A stretch of DNA of 64,000 nt, taken from contig DASZWO010000058.1 of NCBI GenBank assembly GCA_035546595.1, forward strand, positions 18,617 through 82,616. Reading direction: 5' to 3'. Below the pieces are notes generated by a model. The model searched no databases and was not told the DNA's origin. It saw nothing but the letters and a program-made list of their open reading frames with translations. Shown piece by piece: positions 57,848 through 64,000 of this stretch. Made by a program: the position numbers and the translations under genes. The stretch is from Palsa-1447 sp035546595. GTDB lineage: Bacteria > Verrucomicrobiota > Verrucomicrobiia > Opitutales > Opitutaceae. The first letter of the stretch is position 1; every line of letters starts with the position of its first letter.

Positions 57848-57908
57848 GCCCCCTTTCCGGCCGTTTTCCGTTTGCCACCTGCCCCCCCGCGGCGTTGTCT
57901 TTACCCTC

Positions 57909-58547
57909 GTGATCGGCGCGCTCAAAAGTGCCAGCAAGACGATCGTCGCTTCCCCCGAGCGGCAGGAGGAGGCCAGCGGCGACCTCGAGGTCGTGCGCCT
58001 GGTCCAGGCCGGGGACGTGGCCGCCTTCGACCGGCTGATCGTGAAGTACCGCTCGCGGGTCCACGCCGTCATCTACAACCTGACGTCCAACCGCGAGGAC
58101 GCCTCCGACCTGGCGCAGGACGCCTTCATCAAGGCTTTCCAGTCGATCCACCGCTTCCAGGGGCAGTCCTCCTTCTTCACCTGGCTCTACCGCATTGCGG
58201 TGAATTCGACGCTGAGCCACCTGCGCAAGAACCGCCTCCGGTCCTTCTTCAGCCTGGAAAAGATCTCCGAGAACGAGCCGGTGGCCCGCGAGGTGGTCGC
58301 CGCCCTGACGGACAAGGGGGGGGCGGAGCGGGACGCCTTCGTCCGGGAGCTCCAGGATAAATTGAACGAAGCGATGCAGAAATTGTCTATCAAGCATCGC
58401 ACGGTGGTGACTCTGTTTGAGATCGACGGCCTCAGCCATGAGGAGATAGCTGAAATCATGGGATGCTCGGTTGGCACCGTGCGGTCCCGGCTTCACTACG
58501 CCAAGAGATTGCTGCAGGCTGAGTTACAGCCCTACATCCGCCGATGA
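57909..58547 (+). CDS. ECF-type RNA polymerase sigma factor (RpoE-like)
   Basis: 212 residues from a GTG. Region 2 'AFDRLIVKYRSRVHAVIYNLTSNREDASDLAQDAFIKAFQSIHRFQGQSSFFTWLYRIA' split here by description: the D-A-x-D-L-x-Q-D core and F-x-x-W-L-x-x-I-A are intact. Region 4 'LSIKHRTVVTLFEI', 'GLSHEEIAEIMGCSVGTVRSRLHYAKRLL' is the -35-binding helix-turn-helix. The stop overlaps the next gene's ATG, the usual sigma/anti-sigma arrangement, so activity is probably held by that membrane partner. Confidence 0.95.
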   Translation: MIGALKSASKTIVASPERQEEASGDLEVVRLVQAGDVAAFDRLIVKYRSRVHAVIYNLTSNREDASDLAQDAFIKAFQSIHRFQGQSSFFTWLYRIAVNSTLSHLRKNRLRSFFSLEKISENEPVAREVVAALTDKGGAERDAFVRELQDKLNEAMQKLSIKHRTVVTLFEIDGLSHEEIAEIMGCSVGTVRSRLHYAKRLLQAELQPYIRR

Positions 58548-59398
58548 ATTCCGAGGAAACCAGGCCCCAGATCACGGTGGAGGACCTGCTCCGGCTGAAG
58601 CGGGCGGAGCGCCCTGGACCCGAATTCTGGGCCCAGTTCGAGCAGGAGCTGAGGGCAAAGCAGCTGGCCGCCATCGTGGAAAAGAAGCCCTGGTGGTGCG
58701 GCCTTCCCCGGGTCTACGTCTTTGCCCTCAGGCACCGCCTCTACCTCGGCTCGGCCGGCGCGGCCATGCTCGCGGCGGGCGTGGGCCTGCGCGTCTACAC
58801 CGCTCCGTCGGCGTCCCGGCCGGCCCCGGCGATGGCCTACGCGACTCGGTCCTCCGAGGCGGTCGCGGCGGCGCCGCAGCCGGCCGCCGCTCCCGCCTCG
58901 GCGCCCGTGGCCGCGCAGGCGCTTCCGGCCCCGGCTTCCGAACCCATGCGCGTCGCGCGCGCCGCCTCCCGGCCCGCCTCGGCCCCGGCCGATCCCAGCC
59001 TGCCTCTCATCACCATGAGCGAGGCGCCCCCGGCCGCCCCGGCCTACCGCTTCGAGACCCTGAGCCGCTCGATGACCGTGGGCCTCGCCGCGGCCCAGGC
59101 CGCCGCCAGCCAGCTGGCCCGGAGCCTGCCGGGCGAGGACAGCGCCTTTGACACGCGGCTGGTGCCGGCCAGCGCGCCGGTCGCCGAACCGCTGGCCCAG
59201 ATGTCCTCGCCGGCCGAGGAGCGCCGCTCGCGCCTGCGCGACGCCGAGGCGTTCTCCGCCATGGCCGGCTCCGGCAATCTGGTCCTGCCCGCCGGCGAGC
59301 GCCGCGTCAGCCGGCTGGACGACCGGGCGGACTCGGACATCAGCCGCTACAACCTGACCACCGGCCGCGACGAGATCGGGGTTTCGATCCGGTTCTGA
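58544..59398 (+). CDS. Putative membrane anti-sigma factor partner
   Basis: 284 residues. A cytoplasmic N-terminus (about 1-62; 'TVEDLLRLKRAERPGPEFWAQFEQELRAKQLAAI') is followed by one membrane helix near 66-85 ('LYLGSAGAAMLAAGVGLRVY') and a long Ala/Pro/Ser-rich periplasmic part with a C-terminal folded end ('SAMAGSGNLVLPAGERRVSRLD...GRDEIGVSIRF'). No zinc H-x3-C-x2-C motif is present, so it is not a classical ZAS anti-sigma factor. The role comes from the ATGA overlap with the sigma gene and the topology. Confidence 0.6.
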   Translation: MNSEETRPQITVEDLLRLKRAERPGPEFWAQFEQELRAKQLAAIVEKKPWWCGLPRVYVFALRHRLYLGSAGAAMLAAGVGLRVYTAPSASRPAPAMAYATRSSEAVAAAPQPAAAPASAPVAAQALPAPASEPMRVARAASRPASAPADPSLPLITMSEAPPAAPAYRFETLSRSMTVGLAAAQAAASQLARSLPGEDSAFDTRLVPASAPVAEPLAQMSSPAEERRSRLRDAEAFSAMAGSGNLVLPAGERRVSRLDDRADSDISRYNLTTGRDEIGVSIRF

Positions 59399-59416
59399 CC
59401 GGCCGGCCGCGCCCGC

Positions 59417-61048
59417 TCAGGCGCAGAGGCCGCAGGTGTTGACGAAGAAGTCGTTGCCCTTGTCGTCCACCAGGATGAAGGCGGGGAAGTCCTCGACATC
59501 GATCTTCCAGACGGCCTCCATCCCGAGTTCGGGATACTCCAGGACCTCGACCTTGCGGATGTTCTCCTTGGCCAGGATCGCCGCCGGGCCGCCGATCGAG
59601 CCGAGGTAAAACCCGCCGTGGCGCTTGCAGGCGTCGGTCACCGCCTTGCTGCGGTTGCCCTTGGCCAGCATCACCATCGAGCCGCCGAGCGACTGGAAGA
59701 GATCGACGTAGCTGTCCATCCGGCCGGCGGTGGTGGGGCCGAACGAGCCGGAGGCGTAGCCCTTCGGCGTCTTGGCCGGGCCGGCGTAGTAAACCGGGTG
59801 GTCCTTGAAGTACTGCGGCAGCCCCTGACCGGCGTCCACCCGCTCCTTCAGCTTCGCGTGGGCGATGTCGCGCGCGACGATCAGCGGCCCGGTGAGCAGG
59901 ACGCGGGTCGTGACCGGGTGGCGGGAGAGCTCGGCCAGCACCTCCGCCATCGGGCGGCGGAGGTCGATCCGCACGCTCTCCCCGTCCTTCAGGGCCCGGG
60001 CCGCCGGCGGGATGAAGCGGCCGGGGTCGGCCTCGAGCGTCTCCAGGAATATCCCCTCGCGGGTGATCTTGGCCTTGATGTTGCGGTCGGCGCTGCAGGA
60101 GACGCCGATCCCGATGGGGCAGCTCGCCCCGTGGCGCGGCAGGCGGATCACCCGCGCGTCCAGCGCGAAGTACTTGCCGCCGAACTGCGCCCCGATGCCG
60201 GTCTTGCGGCTGAGCTCGACGATCCGCTTCTCCCACTCCAGGTCGCGGAAGGCCCGGCCCTGCGCGTTGCCGGAGGTGGGGAGCGCGTCGAGATAGCGGG
60301 TGGTGGCGAGCTTGAGCGTCTTCATCGTCGCCTCCGCGCTGGTGCCGCCGACGACGAAGGCGAGGTGGTAGGGCGGGCAGGCCGCGGTGCCGAGGTAGGG
60401 CAGCTTCTCCAGCACCCATTTCTCGAAGCTCTTCGGGTTGAGCACCGCCTTGGTCTCCTGGAAGAGCAGGAGCTTGTTGGCGGATCCCCCTCCCTTGGCC
60501 ACGAAGAGGAACTTGTAGTCCGCGCCCGGGACGGCGTGGAGGTCGATCTGCGCCGGGAGGTTGGTCCCGGTGTTGGCCTCCTGCCAGAGGTCGAGCGGCG
60601 CCATCTGCGAATAGCGCAGGTTCTCGCGGGTGTAGCACTCGTAGACCCCGCGGCTGAGCCATTCGGCGTCGTCCGCGCCCGTCCAGACCTGCTGGCCCTT
60701 CTTGCCGAAGATCGAGGCGGTCCCCGTGTCCTGGCACATCGGCAGGATGCCCTGGGCGGCGATTTCGGCGTTCTTCAGCAGCGTGAGGGCGACGTAGCGG
60801 TCGTTGGGCGAGGCCTCGGGATCGTCCAGGATCGCGGCCACCTGGCGCACGTGCTCCGGCCGGAGCATGAAGGCGCAGTCGTGGAACGCCTGCTGGGCGA
60901 GGTAGGCCAGGGCCTCCGGCGCGACCGTGAGCATCTCGCGGCCCCCGAAATCGGCGGTGCCGACGCCCTCGCGGGAGAGCAGGCGGTATTCGGTGGGGTC
61001 CTCGGCGAGGGGAAGGGGGTCCTGGTAGGCGAAGGCGGGCGGTGGCAT
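59417..61048 (-). CDS. fum: Class I (4Fe-4S) fumarate hydratase
   Basis: 543 residues, E. coli FumA/FumB-like. Reversible hydration of fumarate to malate in the TCA cycle; oxygen-labile cluster. Cluster Cys candidates: 'GILPMCQDTGTA' near 103, 'IGVSCSADRNIK' near 315-320, and the C-terminal 'NTCGLCA'. Other signatures: 'GGGSANKLLLFQETKAVLNP', 'GSFGPTTAGRMDSYVDLFQSLGGSMVMLAKGNRS'. Both N-terminal alpha and C-terminal beta domains are present in one chain. It lies 37 bases downstream of the Gfo/Idh/MocA gene but may have its own promoter. Its 3' end faces the anti-sigma gene at 18 bases. Confidence 0.95.
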   Translation of the reverse strand: MPPPAFAYQDPLPLAEDPTEYRLLSREGVGTADFGGREMLTVAPEALAYLAQQAFHDCAFMLRPEHVRQVAAILDDPEASPNDRYVALTLLKNAEIAAQGILPMCQDTGTASIFGKKGQQVWTGADDAEWLSRGVYECYTRENLRYSQMAPLDLWQEANTGTNLPAQIDLHAVPGADYKFLFVAKGGGSANKLLLFQETKAVLNPKSFEKWVLEKLPYLGTAACPPYHLAFVVGGTSAEATMKTLKLATTRYLDALPTSGNAQGRAFRDLEWEKRIVELSRKTGIGAQFGGKYFALDARVIRLPRHGASCPIGIGVSCSADRNIKAKITREGIFLETLEADPGRFIPPAARALKDGESVRIDLRRPMAEVLAELSRHPVTTRVLLTGPLIVARDIAHAKLKERVDAGQGLPQYFKDHPVYYAGPAKTPKGYASGSFGPTTAGRMDSYVDLFQSLGGSMVMLAKGNRSKAVTDACKRHGGFYLGSIGGPAAILAKENIRKVEVLEYPELGMEAVWKIDVEDFPAFILVDDKGNDFFVNTCGLCA

Positions 61049-61062
61049 GGGCGAGGCGCCCA

Positions 61063-61089
61063 GCCTAGGGGCCGGACGCGGCCCGTCAA
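61063..61089 (-). promoter_or_regulatory. Candidate fumarase promoter
   Basis: On the minus strand TTGACG (61089-61084), 15 bases, TAGGCT (61068-61063), then 14 bases to the ATG. The -35 box covers the stop codon of the upstream gene. The spacer is short, so confidence is limited. Confidence 0.35.
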
Positions 61090-62348
61090 CCCGCCCGGCC
61101 CGCGGCCATCTGGCGCACCACGCCGTCCAGTCGCGCCAGGTCGGCGGCCGGGGTGACGACCTCGCCGCCCTCCCGCTCCCAGCCGTTGGCGCCCGGCCAG
61201 AGGCCCCGGCCGAGAAACTGGTCCACCGTGGCCTGGAGGCCGGCGACGGTGAGGTAGTCCTTCTGGTCCTTGTCGTCGCGGACGCCGCTGACCAGGCGCG
61301 CCGGGATCGGCGCGATCCGGCCGCTGGAGACGTAGGCCAGGTCGTTGAGCGCGACGAAGGGGCGGGAGTCCACCAGGGTGGTGGCGGGCCGCTGGGTCTC
61401 GCCCTGCAGGTAGCGGTAGTACTCGAGGTGGTTCTCGGCCAGGCCGTCGAAAGGCTCGAGCTCGGCGCGCTCCACCCGGCCGTCGGTCCAGCGCACCTCG
61501 AGGTGGCGGCCCACGGCGTAGTCGAGCACCGCCCGGTCGCAGAGCACCGTCTCGACGTGCGAGCCCTGGCCGGCGCAGGCGTGGGACAGGGCGAAGCGCA
61601 TGGTGATGCCGGAGTCGGTGTCGGTCTCGACGAAGAAGGTGTCCGCGCCCTCGATGGCGTGGGTGCGGTAGAGCTCGGCCCGGACCGCCGCGACCTGGGC
61701 CCAGCTGAAGAGCTGGGGGCCCCCGGTCCAGAACAGCATGTTGTGGACGAAGTGGGCCATGGCGTTGCCGAAGCAGGAGTCGAGCACGAGCTTGCCGTCG
61801 ACCAGCAGCCGGCCGGCCCAGTCGGTGCGCGCGAAGTAGCTGGTCGGCCGGGGCCAGAGCGCGCTGAGGGTGGCCCCGCGCACCGCCCCGAACTCGCCGG
61901 CGAGCAGGCGCTCCTTCAGGGCGAGCCGAGGCTTCTCCACGATGAAGTTGAAGCCCACCAGCGACGCCTTGCGGGCCCGCTGGTCGGCCGCGATCATGCG
62001 CTCCAGCTCGGCGTAGTCCAGGGTGGGGGGCTTTTCCAGGTAGACCGGGAGGCCGCGCGCGGTCGCCGCCTCGTGCATTTCGGCGTGGAGCTGGATCGGG
62101 GTCGGCACCACCACCAGGTCGAGGTTGCCCGCGCAGGCCTCGAGCATCGCGCGGTAGTCGGGAAAGACGCCCACGCCCCGCTGGTCGAGGCGCCAGCCCT
62201 GCTGGGCCTCGGCGAAGGTGGCGGCCTGCGGGTCGCAGGTGCAGATCAGCTTGGCGTGGCCCCGCTCCTCCAGCCGCATGACGGTGTTGTGGTGCCAGGC
62301 GGCGAAGCCGCCCATCCCGACGATGCCGATGCGGACGGGAGTCTTCAC
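61086..62348 (-). CDS. Gfo/Idh/MocA-family NAD(P)-dependent oxidoreductase
   Basis: 420 residues. Rossmann start 'VRIGIVGMGGFAAWHHNTVM', 'LVVVPTPIQLHAEMHEAATARGLPVYLEKPPTLD' with the conserved EKP Lys, and a large C-terminal beta-sheet domain; 'HFVHNMLFWTG' occupies the usual catalytic His region. It oxidises or reduces a sugar or cyclitol; no substrate is evident. The GTG at 62346-62348 overlaps the kdsD stop (GTGTGA), so it is translated in tandem with kdsD. Confidence 0.88.
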   Translation of the reverse strand: MKTPVRIGIVGMGGFAAWHHNTVMRLEERGHAKLICTCDPQAATFAEAQQGWRLDQRGVGVFPDYRAMLEACAGNLDLVVVPTPIQLHAEMHEAATARGLPVYLEKPPTLDYAELERMIAADQRARKASLVGFNFIVEKPRLALKERLLAGEFGAVRGATLSALWPRPTSYFARTDWAGRLLVDGKLVLDSCFGNAMAHFVHNMLFWTGGPQLFSWAQVAAVRAELYRTHAIEGADTFFVETDTDSGITMRFALSHACAGQGSHVETVLCDRAVLDYAVGRHLEVRWTDGRVERAELEPFDGLAENHLEYYRYLQGETQRPATTLVDSRPFVALNDLAYVSSGRIAPIPARLVSGVRDDKDQKDYLTVAGLQATVDQFLGRGLWPGANGWEREGGEVVTPAADLARLDGVVRQMAAGRAG

Positions 62349-63334
62349 ACCAGCTTGAATTTCGGGAGGTCCTGGCCGTCGACCAGCCCGACGGGGCGCC
62401 CCTTGCGGTCCACCACGATCAGGTCGTCGATCTTGTGGGCCTCGAACAGGCGCACGGCGTCGGTTCCGAGGGCGTCCTCGCGGATGGTCTTGGGCGTTCG
62501 GGTCATGAAGCGGGAGGCGGGCTCGGCCAGGAATCCGGGCCCGGTCAGCGCGCTGCGGCGGAAGTCTCCATCGGTGAGGATGCCAGACAGGCGTCCGGTC
62601 CGCCGGTTCACCAGCGCGATGCTCCCGCTCTTGGCTTTGGTCATGGCCAGGATCGCGTCCTGGACGGTGACGGAGTCCGGGGCGACCGGCACCCGCGCCC
62701 CCGCGCGCATGATGTCCTTCACCCGCAGGAGCAGCACCCGCCCGAGGTTGCCCGCCGGGTGATAGCGGGCGAAGTCGTCCCGGGTCAGGCCGCGCGCCTC
62801 GAGCAGCACCATGGCGAGCGCGTCGCCCAGGGCGAGCGCGGCGGTGGTGCTGGCGGTGGGGGCGAGCTTGAGCGGGCAGGCCTCGCGCGGCACGTGGTAG
62901 AGGAGCCGGAAGTCGGCGCCCCGCGCCAGGTCGGAGTCCGGGTGGCCGGTGAAGGCGACGATCTTCAGGCCGAAGCGCTTGAGCAGCGGGACGAGGCGGA
63001 GCATCTCGTCGGACTGCCCGCTGTTGCTCAGCAGCAGCGCCAGGTCGCCCTCCTCGCACAGGCCGAGGTCGCCGTGCAGCGCCTGGGTCGGGTCGAGGAA
63101 GCAGGAGGAGACTCCGGTGCTGTTGAAGGTCGCCGCCACCTTCTGGGCGATGTGGGCGGACTTGCCGACGCCGCTGAAGATCAGCTTGCCGCCGGCCGCC
63201 GCCGCCGCGTCCACCGCCCGCGCCGTGGCCACGAATTCCCGGCCCAGCTTCCGGCCGGTCTGCTCCAGGGCCGCCCGCTCGAGCCGGATGCAGGCCCGTG
63301 CCCGGGCCAGGGCGGATTTCGAGTCGATGGGCAT
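62345..63334 (-). CDS. kdsD: D-arabinose 5-phosphate isomerase (KpsF/GutQ/KdsD family)
   Basis: 329 residues. Interconverts D-ribulose 5-phosphate and D-arabinose 5-phosphate, the first step to Kdo for lipopolysaccharide. SIS domain (about 30-180) with 'IFSGVGKSAHIAQKVAATFNSTG', 'LALLLSNSGQSDEMLRLVPLL' and the His in 'ALHGDLG'; two CBS domains (about 205-325) with 'GSIALVNRRTGRLSGILTDGDFRR' and 'IDDLIVVDRKGRPVGLVDGQDL'. The ATG follows a TAATTC box by 8 bases. It is divergent from a TPR lipoprotein. Confidence 0.94.
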   Translation of the reverse strand: MPIDSKSALARARACIRLERAALEQTGRKLGREFVATARAVDAAAAAGGKLIFSGVGKSAHIAQKVAATFNSTGVSSCFLDPTQALHGDLGLCEEGDLALLLSNSGQSDEMLRLVPLLKRFGLKIVAFTGHPDSDLARGADFRLLYHVPREACPLKLAPTASTTAALALGDALAMVLLEARGLTRDDFARYHPAGNLGRVLLLRVKDIMRAGARVPVAPDSVTVQDAILAMTKAKSGSIALVNRRTGRLSGILTDGDFRRSALTGPGFLAEPASRFMTRTPKTIREDALGTDAVRLFEAHKIDDLIVVDRKGRPVGLVDGQDLPKFKLV

Positions 63335-63342
63335 TTAGCGTT

Positions 63343-63348
63343 GAATTA
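63343..63348 (-). promoter_or_regulatory. -10-like box before kdsD
   Basis: TAATTC on the minus strand (63348-63343) is followed by 8 bases and then the kdsD ATG at 63334, the same spacing as at four other genes here. The 42-base divergent region also holds two TTAGCG copies (63335 and 63346). Confidence 0.3.
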
Positions 63349-63376
63349 GCGGAATTGAGGGCGAAATTTACCGTTC

Positions 63377-64000
63377 ATGCGCGACCCTTCAATCCCTTTC
63401 CCGGCCGGGCCGGGGAGGATTCGGGCGCGCCTGGTCCTCGGGCTGGCGGCGGCGCTGGCGTTTTCCGGCTGCGGCGGGGACAACGCGCCGATGGCGAACG
63501 AGACCGACGAGCCGCTTTACCGGGAGGGCCAGCGCCTGGAGCACGAGGGGCGCTACCAGGAGGCCCTGGCCGACTACCTCAAGCTGATCGTCAAGCGCGG
63601 CGACCAGGCGCCGCAGTCGCACCTCGAGGCCGGCGCGATCGAGCTGGTCTACATCAAGGACCAGTTCCGGGCGGTGTACCATTTCGAGCGCTATCTGGAG
63701 CTGGAGCCGAACTCGCCCAACGCGGCCGACGTGCGCGGGCAGATCGCGGTGGCCAAGCGGGAATTCCTCCGCTCGCTCCCCGGGCAGCCGACCGACGACA
63801 AGACCCTGGCGGTGGCCTCGCTCGACGAGCTGGAGCGGCTGCGGCAGGAGAACAGCTCGCTGCGCGCGCAGCTGGCCGCGGCCCGCGACTCCTCCGCTCC
63901 CCCGCCGCCGGTCTACGCCGCCCCCGCGCCGACCTCGGTGGCCGACAGCCCCCCGGCGCCCGTGGCGGAGCCCCTGGCGCCGCCCTCCCGCCCGGCGGCG
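63377..64000 (+). CDS. TPR-containing lipoprotein, 3' end outside window
   Basis: 208 residues visible. Lipoprotein signal ending 'ALAFSGC' with Cys near 34. One to two tetratricopeptide-like repeats (about 50-120; 'YREGQRLEHEGRYQEALADYLKLIVKRG', 'FRAVYHFERYLELEPNSPNAADVR'), then a short coiled coil ('LDELERLRQENSSLRAQLAAAR') and a Pro/Ala-rich linker that probably leads to a peptidoglycan-binding or other C-terminal domain beyond the edge. Likely an envelope scaffold protein. Confidence 0.75.
   Translation, partial: MRDPSIPFPAGPGRIRARLVLGLAAALAFSGCGGDNAPMANETDEPLYREGQRLEHEGRYQEALADYLKLIVKRGDQAPQSHLEAGAIELVYIKDQFRAVYHFERYLELEPNSPNAADVRGQIAVAKREFLRSLPGQPTDDKTLAVASLDELERLRQENSSLRAQLAAARDSSAPPPPVYAAPAPTSVADSPPAPVAEPLAPPSRPAA

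Noticed and set aside
1..64000. CRISPR arrays, tRNA or rRNA genes, IS elements
   Set aside because: No spaced direct repeats, no cloverleaf with GTTCRANNC, no rRNA blocks and no transposase motifs were seen on either strand by eye.

Overview
The window is high-GC bacterial chromosome, densely packed on both strands, with no phage, IS element, rRNA, tRNA or CRISPR array visible. The gene content (class I fumarase, ArnA-free sugar-phosphate genes, rpsP-trmD-rplS without rimM, ABC-free tripartite pumps, an AccB/AccC pair, many secreted or lipoprotein small proteins, weak use of Shine-Dalgarno sequences) fits a Gram-negative heterotroph and is compatible with Verrucomicrobiota (Opitutae-like). 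The phylum is an inference from gene content and was not tested by a tree.

Layout. 1-8.3 kb: partial PatB/MalY aminotransferase, two Hsp20 chaperones, a DCC protein, TerC, a secreted protein, YchF, then the translation block rpsP-trmD-rplS and transketolase. 8.3-12 kb: a hendecad-repeat coiled-coil membrane protein, a methyl-accepting chemotaxis protein behind a sigma-28-type promoter, and a DUF1016 nuclease. 12-24.3 kb: two complete RND tripartite efflux pumps arranged back to back around a MarR regulator, with a shared TTGCCTA motif in the control regions. 24.3-29.6 kb: a large AsmA-like protein and an Aas-type acyltransferase/acyl-ACP synthetase fusion. 29.6-35.4 kb: a four-gene sensor kinase operon, one hybrid kinase plus three paralogous kinases with an unusual HNVGN phospho-acceptor box. 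35.4-36 kb: a non-coding stretch with a strong terminator and a decayed AbrB-type antitoxin. 36-41.6 kb: an operon of two dehydrogenases, UppP and a PfkB-type sugar kinase, and a GlcD-like FAD oxidase.

41.6-48 kb is the accessory region. A minus-strand chain of overlapping small genes includes a PD-(D/E)XK toxin domain, a second toxin-like fragment and an Imm70-like immunity protein. It faces a VirD4/TraD-type coupling ATPase, and the two arms share a near-perfect inverted repeat that carries two opposed promoters. This is the best candidate for an undescribed system. A deleted xanthine-dehydrogenase remnant follows.

48.8-64 kb is metabolic: accBC then araBAD in one direction, facing a secreted GH43 enzyme with an inositol-phosphatase-like gene, a polyprenyl diphosphate synthase, an ECF sigma factor with a putative anti-sigma partner, fumarase, a Gfo/Idh/MocA oxidoreductase, KdsD, and a partial TPR lipoprotein. 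Secreted GH43 plus AraBAD would release and use L-arabinose as D-xylulose 5-phosphate, which the transketolase could absorb.

Across the window several genes begin 7-8 bases after a TANNNT box, suggesting leaderless transcripts.
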